From: Conidiobolus incongruus B7586
Taxonomy: Eukaryota; Entomophthoromycota; Entomophthoromycetes; Entomophthorales; Conidiobolaceae
NCBI GenBank assembly: GCA_000697335.1
Contig: JNEM01006487.1
Span: forward strand, 1 to 17,577
Direction of reading: 5' to 3'
DNA length: 17,577 nt
A program made the translations under genes and the position numbers. Positions 11,625 to 17,577 of the stretch are shown in pieces. The notes beneath the pieces are model-generated. The model was not told the DNA's origin. It ran no database searches and was given only the letters and a program-made list of their open reading frames with translations. How positions within the stretch are numbered: position 1 is the stretch's first letter; every line of letters begins with the position of its first letter.

Positions 11625-13533
11625 TTATTCCGTTTTGATTTTATCCTCCTCTTCAAATTTTATAGTGAATTGTCTATAATTCAAATAACACCACATTACT
11701 ACAAATTGTCCACAACTGAAAATAACATTAGTCACTGGATAAATATCTGGAAATCTTTTAGGAGGACTTAAAGTGTATTCCAAAATGTGGTGAGTGAGGC
11801 CGATTGCGTAACTAGTCTAAATCAATGTTAGTGTTGGGTGGATTCATGGTAGTGGTGGTGATGATAAAAGTGACTTACTAATTCAATACGATCCAAAAAA
11901 GATAACTTAGCTTTAAAAGGATTGGGAAATTGTTTGAGCCAGTTGTAAAATCCTAACAATTGGAAGTAAGGTAGAACTAACTCATCTCTTTTGAGTAGTG
12001 GAAACATACTAAAATATCAAATTATTTAAGATTATTGAGATTATGAAATATTAAAAGATTACCTAAAAGTAGCAATATTAGTAAACCACTGGACGAATTT
12101 GGGTTCGTCAACGCTCAACATCGTAATAGGTAAAAGAGGTAATAAGATAGTTTTTTCATGAACTTGAAATGAAAGTAAAAAGAAGGATAATGATACGGTT
12201 GCTAAACTGTATATCAATCTTTTGGGATGAGGATTCATTAGCAAATTCAGTAAGGATGGCAAACTTGACAGAAGTGTTGCAACAGCACTAGAGAGTGTTA
12301 GAGAAATTCTCATAGAATGGTAAAAATAAGTACCTCAATTTGGCTAATTGATCCACACTAAATAAAGATCGCAATTTGATAATTACGTTTAGTGTGCACC
12401 ATATATTGGCAACTTTATCTTCATAAAGACCCCGAGCTAATGGAAAGATTCTGATCATGATTTGTTTTAATTGGTTCATATCGGTCAAGAATGGTAAAAA
12501 CATAATAGCGAATGTACAGATAACAGTTAATCCAAGTTTAATTAATAGTAAACTGAAATAATTAGTACCAGGCAATAAAAGATGAATAGAAAACTTACGG
12601 ACTCCTCAATTTAATGCACTTGCCCAAGAGGTAGCAGAATACGGGTAATGCGTAATATAAAGCCATTTGTTTGAAGCAAAGAGCTAAACAAAAAAACACC
12701 GAGCCCAAAACGTCGCGACCTTTGTGAAAGTTGACAACTGCCCACAGTGCAAATCCCAACATCACGCAATTATATCTAATTGTAACTATAAATCAACAGC
12801 CACAATTGTACAAATTAAAACTTACTGAAAATGACCATGATCAATCAAAATAAACCCAGGGTTCAAAATAGTTAAACCAATACCAATATTCTAACCCGCT
12901 TTATATTAATACCAACATTACAAATGATCAAAATTATTACCTCTAGTACAATATTCTTCTGAAGACGCCAAAACATCCAAACAGGAGGGAAAAAAGTCGC
13001 TAATTCCGTTAAAATAACTGATATTCTCATAAATACTTTTAATGTTGGGGTTTCTATACCGCGACTTGTGTTGAGAGCGACCCAAGAAGGATTAAACATA
13101 TTCGCACTAAATCGGATTTAATATTTGAAAAAAAATTAAGAATAATAAGGTTACATTAAAGCCCACAACCAACTCCAATACGCTGTTAGGGGAGGATAAT
13201 CCAACCCCCAATATTGTAAATCGTAAAAATACCAAAGTTTTGTAGGTAGATGTAATGTGATCTCCATCCAATGTCTCTGAGCTTCAAAATCTCCAAACAT
13301 TGGCGGTTTTCCCTCACCTATCGGGATTTAGTCATGATATTAGTGAAGGAGTAGCGGGAGTTAAAATTACCTGAATAACCGTTGAGACCTACACAGAGTC
13401 GAACTAAGGTAGCGAAACCCATTAGCACTAGAGTGCCGAATGTGCTAAGGCGTTTGTCGAAGAAACGCATGAGTTGACCTAACGGAGTACTTGGAAAACG
13501 GTCGGGATTAGAGGGAGGTTTGTCAGATGTCAT
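11625..13533 (-). CDS. ALG6: Dolichyl-P-glucose: Man9-type LLO alpha-1,3-glucosyltransferase ALG6, 9 exons, 499 aa
   Basis: Exons in transcript order: 13533-13371, 13317-13155, 13106-12941, 12890-12826, 12775-12599, 12552-12334, 12287-12063, 12008-11879, 11816-11625. Total 1500 nt, TAA stop. Introns are 53, 48, 50, 50, 46, 46, 54 and 62 nt. ALG6 is a multi-spanning ER membrane enzyme (GT57) that adds the first glucose to lipid-linked oligosaccharide from dolichyl-phosphate-glucose, before transfer by oligosaccharyltransferase. Visible family marks: [13 protein letters not shown] at 63-75, where D64 matches the proposed catalytic base of yeast Alg6; [12 protein letters not shown] soon after; IDHGHFQYN at 180-188; [19 protein letters not shown] at 279-297; and [10 protein letters not shown] at 357-366. 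EDKVAN separates ALG6 from ALG8, which has a different sequence there. Length is close to other ALG6 proteins. The start ATG (13531-13533) precedes a Pro/Ser-rich cytosolic tail. The protein appears intact. Confidence 0.95.
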
Positions 13534-13852
13534 TTTAGTGTTTTTAGTGAGACTAGTTTTTAGAAATAATATTAATAAATTGATTAACCATTTAATTTTA
13601 TAATTTTTAAATTTTAAATTATGGGTTTGTACAATTAAAATAAATTAAGAATTATATTGATGAAATTTAAAATTATAATAGAAATTAGTAGTTTTAGAGT
13701 ACAGTAAAATAGCCAATTAATCATCGAATAATGACCAATTCAAATAAATTATAAATTTTTAAAACAAATGAAAATAGTTATAGAATCATTATTTATTTCA
13801 AAAACTTATGATAATATAAAAATGTTTCAATTATATCAAAAAAATTGAAAAC
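13534..13852. other. Spacer between SEC12 and ALG6
   Basis: About 320 nt between the SEC12 stop and the ALG6 start, both on the minus strand. It should hold the SEC12 3' UTR and the ALG6 promoter. It is AT-rich, and I see no open frame or RNA gene. Confidence 0.6.
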
Positions 13853-15444
13853 TCAAATGTTCAACTTTTCTAAAATTCCTGACTGTAACAAAATAGCTAT
13901 AATTAATACTAAAATAGTAATTAATATTAATAACATATTTTGGAATCCTAAGAGAAACATTAATATTTTTATCAATTATGAATGTAATCAATTACCTGTT
14001 GGGAACTCCTCTGGAATTCGAGTAATTCTAAAACTAGTATCAGTAGATCCCGACAATAAGAATTTATCATGGGGTGAAAACTGCAGGGTTGTAATGGGGA
14101 AACCGTGGAGATTTTTGTAAGTAGCGTGAATCTACTCAGTGTTAGGATGTGGGAGTTTTAGAGGATATGCAAATTACCTTAAGTGTATTGGCATCAATAA
14201 TTTTCACACTGAAATCAGATAAGGCTACAGCTAGGAGTTTGCCATCATTGCTAATTGCATATTAATATAATCCAATACGAATGATACTTGGAATTACCTC
14301 ATTGCCATTGCAGTAATAGGTTTTAAACCGGTACTTTGAGTTCTTAAGAGTTCGAAGCCGTCAATTTTGAATTTACTAATGTAGCTGTGATCTTTGCGAC
14401 GACTATTAATTGCTGCAAATAAATTGGATGATTGATCCCCTCTACCAAATCTATAACATATTTAATATCGATTAATTAACTATAAAAATGGGAAATTACC
14501 TCACAGCACGGTATTGGCATCTTGAGGTTTTCTTATAAATGGGAGGTTCCAAACTCTCGATCATTTCACCATCTTCCGTCTTAAAGATGTGGATTACTTT
14601 GTCAGAATTAGAAGCGAACTAAATCTCCATAAGTCCAAAATTCCATCATCGTATTGATAAGCTTACCAAAGTTTCATCTTCATTGAAATCCCCATCGTCA
14701 ATCATTTCGTCATTGCAGCGTTTAGAATTAATTTTGGGACGAAAGTTTTCAGTATTAAGAATAGAAACCTAATTAATGTTAATACTAGTAATGTTTAATT
14801 TGAATAAAATAAATACTTGGCCTTCAGCACTACCCAATAATAATAAGTCACCGGATTTACTAAATCTTGTTACTTTCTAACAATTTATTTAGTTCAAATA
14901 AAATATAATAATTGAATCAAATTACTTGGTATTCATCTTTAGAATTTGAAATTAAAATCTTTTCAGATTGTGTTAACTTCAATCTAAACACTTTAATTAG
15001 TTTGTTATAAAACAATTAGCCAAATTATTTACTCGTTATTCTCAAATTTGAAAATTTTTAAACTTTGGTTGTTATTTTTTTCAATTTCTTCAGGTTTGGA
15101 ATTAATACCACATGCTAATAAATTATCCTAAAAACTGGTTAATAAAAAAATATAATTGAAGTTAAAGGAATACTTTGGGATGATAACTACAGCTCATAGG
15201 ACAGTCCTCCTCCCCACTGAGCTTCAACTCTTGTAATAATTCCAAATTATTGGTATTTAAATCAACTTTATAAACACACTAAAAAATATTAACATCTGGG
15301 TAATTGGGAATGCGTAAATTTTACCAAAAAGTTGGCAATTCCGGACCTACTGGAGCCACCGCCACCCCCTACTACGAAAATGGTATCATCTAGCCAGCAA
15401 CCGCAATAAATTGGACTCGATACTTTTTGGATAAGTTCTGTCAT
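13853..15444 (-). CDS. SEC12: SEC12/PREB-like WD40 guanine-nucleotide exchange factor for SAR1, 11 exons, 358 aa
   Basis: Exons in transcript order: 15444-15325, 15278-15174, 15127-15033, 14983-14926, 14876-14817, 14768-14667, 14618-14500, 14450-14298, 14250-14178, 14131-13996, 13908-13853. Total 1077 nt, TGA stop. Introns are 46, 46, 49, 49, 48, 48, 49, 47, 46 and 87 nt. SEC12 sits in the ER membrane and loads GTP on SAR1 to start COPII coats. Evidence: a glycine-rich GGGGGSSRSGIANF at 26-39 near the N terminus, typical of the SEC12/PREB first blade and activation loop; several WD-like blades (KVTRFSKSGDLLLLGSAEG, FPITTLQFSPHDKFLLSGSTD); and a hydrophobic C-terminal end VLIIAILLQSGIL (341-353) that could be the membrane anchor. 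The anchor is shorter than usual. The last intron is the longest, so the C terminus is the least certain part. A generic WD40 protein is the alternative, but the GGGG loop and the tail favour SEC12. Confidence 0.84.
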
Positions 15445-15664
15445 TTTTGCTTATCAACTGATAATTTATTTATAGTTTAAATTTATGATATTTGGAATTG
15501 AATAGATTAAAATAAATATTAATAATAAACATTATGGGAATTTTCAAATTTGAGACTTGATTACTCCAAATCGGTGAATTAGATGATGTCAAATATCGAA
15601 TTAATAGAAATTTCAAGGAAATTCATTCATTCAATCTCCAATATAACCAATTACAGCTATTAAC
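15445..15664. promoter_or_regulatory. Short spacer, presumed SEC12 promoter
   Basis: About 220 nt between the end of the orphan gene and the SEC12 start, same strand. It must contain the SEC12 upstream signals and the orphan gene's 3' UTR. No specific element was recognised. Confidence 0.35.
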
Positions 15665-16072
15665 TCAATCAACACAATCAAATATAGTATAATTTAATAA
15701 TTTGGATTTGATCACTGGAAAATGGTTAAAAATAATGTATAATTTGATTAATATAAATTAAATTACTCACTCATACCTTGACTACCATATTCACTCGATT
15801 TATGGAGAATCGTTTTTCTGATTTGAAAATTCAATCTAAATCCTTTACCCTTGGGAAAACCTCCAGAAGGAGGACTAGCATTTGCTTTCAACTTTCTTCC
15901 ATCAACTTTGTGCTGAATAAGTTGCCTATATGTGGGCTGTGATCTGACTAGAATAAAATCAATATTAATGAGATCTGGATCTGTTTTGTTCCATTTCACT
16001 ACTTATTGTATTTCTACCCTTCCAATTAATTCCTCTTGCACCATCTGGTGACGTTATTAGATAGGCATCCAT
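15665..16072 (-). CDS. Orphan small protein, 3 exons, 91 aa
   Basis: Exons in transcript order: 16072-16018, 15947-15777, 15714-15665. Total 276 nt, TGA stop. Introns are 70 and 62 nt, both with good GT and pyrimidine-rich AG ends (TTTTATTCTAG, CATTTTCCAG). The product begins MDAYLITSPDGARGINWK, carries a basic, glycine-rich middle (DGRKLKANASPPSGGF, then PKGKGFRLNFQIRK) and ends NYTIFDCVD. There are no membrane segments or signal peptide. I do not recognise a family; a small nucleic-acid-binding or organellar ribosome-associated protein would fit the basic core, but that is guesswork. The start ATG is the first in the exon, about 20 nt after an AG acceptor-like site, so a 5' UTR intron or further upstream coding exons are possible. 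It is tandem with SEC12. Confidence 0.6.
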
Positions 16073-17577
16073 TAAAGATGAAAGAAATAACCACTAAAAT
16101 TTGATTATTTAAATTTAATGATTTTGAATTGTAAAAATGCCAATTATAATATACTAATTGTCAGATCAGGTAGAAAGAGATGTCAAATTTTTAAATTTCT
16201 AATTTTTCAAACAATTTGTTAATTTAGAGAAATTTATTATATTCAAAATATAAATAAGAATTAATATTTTCAAACTATAGATATATATTCATTTATAACT
16301 ATTTCTTTATTAAAATATTCTTGTTCAGAAATTTAAAGTTTGATTTGATGATATTTAAATTAGATAATAATTATTAAAAGTTTTTTAATATCATTAAAAC
16401 TTAACTATAAACCTTATAAATCTTTTCAAGATTTGTAAAAAGTTTATAAAAATAATAGATTATTTAAAACTACCATTTAGTATTAGATTTCTTATATTGA
16501 AGCTAAAAGGGATATTATATAGAATTCATTAAAATTTAAAAATTCTAGTTTCTATTGTAATTTTTTCACTTATTAATAAAATAAATTAATATATCAAACG
16601 ATTTATAATTATTCCAAATAATAAAATTATCAAAGCATTTTTATATTAATCATATAAGCATATTATATATCGTTTATAATAAAGGTAGTTTAATTAATGA
16701 ATATAAAGTAAATTCCTTAAAATTTTATAAAATCCAAAATATTATAAATGGCTATAATTAAATTAAATTGAATAAAGGTATATCTAAAAACAAAGGTTTT
16801 TGTATTATATTATTATAAATAGTATATTTGTAATATTTTTATATATTCCTTTACTTCAATATAATATTTAATATCTAGTTGATTTAAAATAATACCCATT
16901 ATAAACTTTAATTTATTAATAATTTATTAATATAGTTAATTATAAAAATAAATATCTTTTATATTATTAATAAATTTTTGCCATATTTTTAGAAAATTTC
17001 TAATATTTAAAATATAGTTTTTTTATTTAAGTCTAAAATTTAATATTTCCCAAACTAATTTAATTTTTTATCAAAATTTTCTTTTTTGTTGAATAATATT
17101 GAATTATTTAAAACAATTAAAATTATATGTGTTATAATTTAAAAAATATATTAGATATGGTAATTATTTCTAATTATTTTGTATTCAAGAATTTTTATAG
17201 CTTTAGATTTATATATTTTGTAATTATTATATAAAATTATTGTTATATTTAAAAAATATTGAAATTATTAATTAAAAATAATTAAATTTAATAAAACAAT
17301 ATAAAGGTTATTATTAATTAATATCCCTTAAAGAATTAATTAAGAAAACTATATATTATTTTAATTTATTATAATAATCAACATTTGTTAATTAATAAAA
17401 TATTCAATTTCAGATTCAAATAAAAAAGTATTTTTTTTAAATATTAAAAGCTTATCAAAAATATCATATAGACTGATTAGAAATTAAACTATATATTAAT
17501 TTTTTATTTTAACTTAATTTTATTCATTATTTATTAATAGTCTTATTGAAATTTTATTTATAATTTATATTATTAAA
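16073..17577. other. AT-rich intergenic region to the window end
   Basis: About 1.5 kb. The first 150 nt may hold the orphan gene's promoter or upstream exons. From about 16250 onward the sequence is nearly pure short-run A/T, similar in style to 8340-10100, with no open frame longer than a few dozen codons. I see no RNA gene, transposon or tandem array. Confidence 0.6.

Noticed and set aside
11625-13533. Assignment of the glucosyltransferase to ALG8.
   Set aside because: The EDKVANIWC segment and the [19 protein letters not shown] wording are typical of ALG6; ALG8 differs at the first site.
13845-14120. A 91-codon plus-strand open frame across the end of SEC12.
   Set aside because: It runs through SEC12 exons 10 and 11 and two introns on the opposite strand and yields a low-complexity N/I-rich product.
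15948-16017. A 19-nt intron in the orphan gene that would retain KWNKTDPDLINIDFIL as coding.
   Set aside because: The alternative 70-nt intron has a normal size and a pyrimidine-rich acceptor and also keeps the frame; a 19-nt intron would be far outside the size range seen here.

Overview
The window looks like nuclear DNA of a very AT-rich protist. Six protein genes can be read. Five of them are split by GT-AG introns, and I placed all 33 introns by keeping the reading frame across each joint. They run from 45 to 87 nt, most of them 45-54 nt. All exon unions end on a clean stop (TAA in four genes, TGA in two), so the nuclear code looks standard. Protein style and intron size suggest an alveolate, perhaps apicomplexan-like, but this is inference. 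An intact ALG6 argues against piroplasms and haemosporidians, which are reported to have lost the glucosylation steps of N-glycan assembly. I cannot name the species.

Layout: 1-695 is AT-rich spacer. 696-1655 (minus) is an intronless membrane J-protein. 2164-3817 (minus) is an 8-exon SR-protein kinase (SRPK). 3818-10707 is almost 6.9 kb without a confident gene. It holds a plausible decayed protein-kinase gene (about 5571-6340, plus), a patch of more complex sequence around 7430-7870, an extremely AT-rich block (about 8340-10100) and a small repeat/hairpin cluster (10173-10249). 10708-11551 (plus) is the clathrin adaptor AP-1 sigma subunit, 7 exons. It converges on ALG6 (11625-13533, minus, 9 exons) with only 73 nt between the two stop codons. 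13853-15444 (minus) is an 11-exon SEC12/PREB-like WD40 protein, and 15665-16072 (minus) is a 3-exon, 91-residue orphan. 16073-17577 is AT-rich spacer.

Four of the six genes belong to the early secretory pathway or its neighbours: an apparently membrane-bound J-protein, lipid-linked oligosaccharide glucosylation (ALG6), COPII initiation (SEC12) and trans-Golgi/endosome clathrin sorting (AP-1 sigma). SRPK acts on splicing factors, which fits an intron-dense genome. I see no sign of co-transcription, so the functional grouping may be chance.

No rRNA, tRNA, CRISPR array, retroelement or complete transposon was recognised. Splice sites come from reading-frame continuity and family resemblance only; no transcript data were available.
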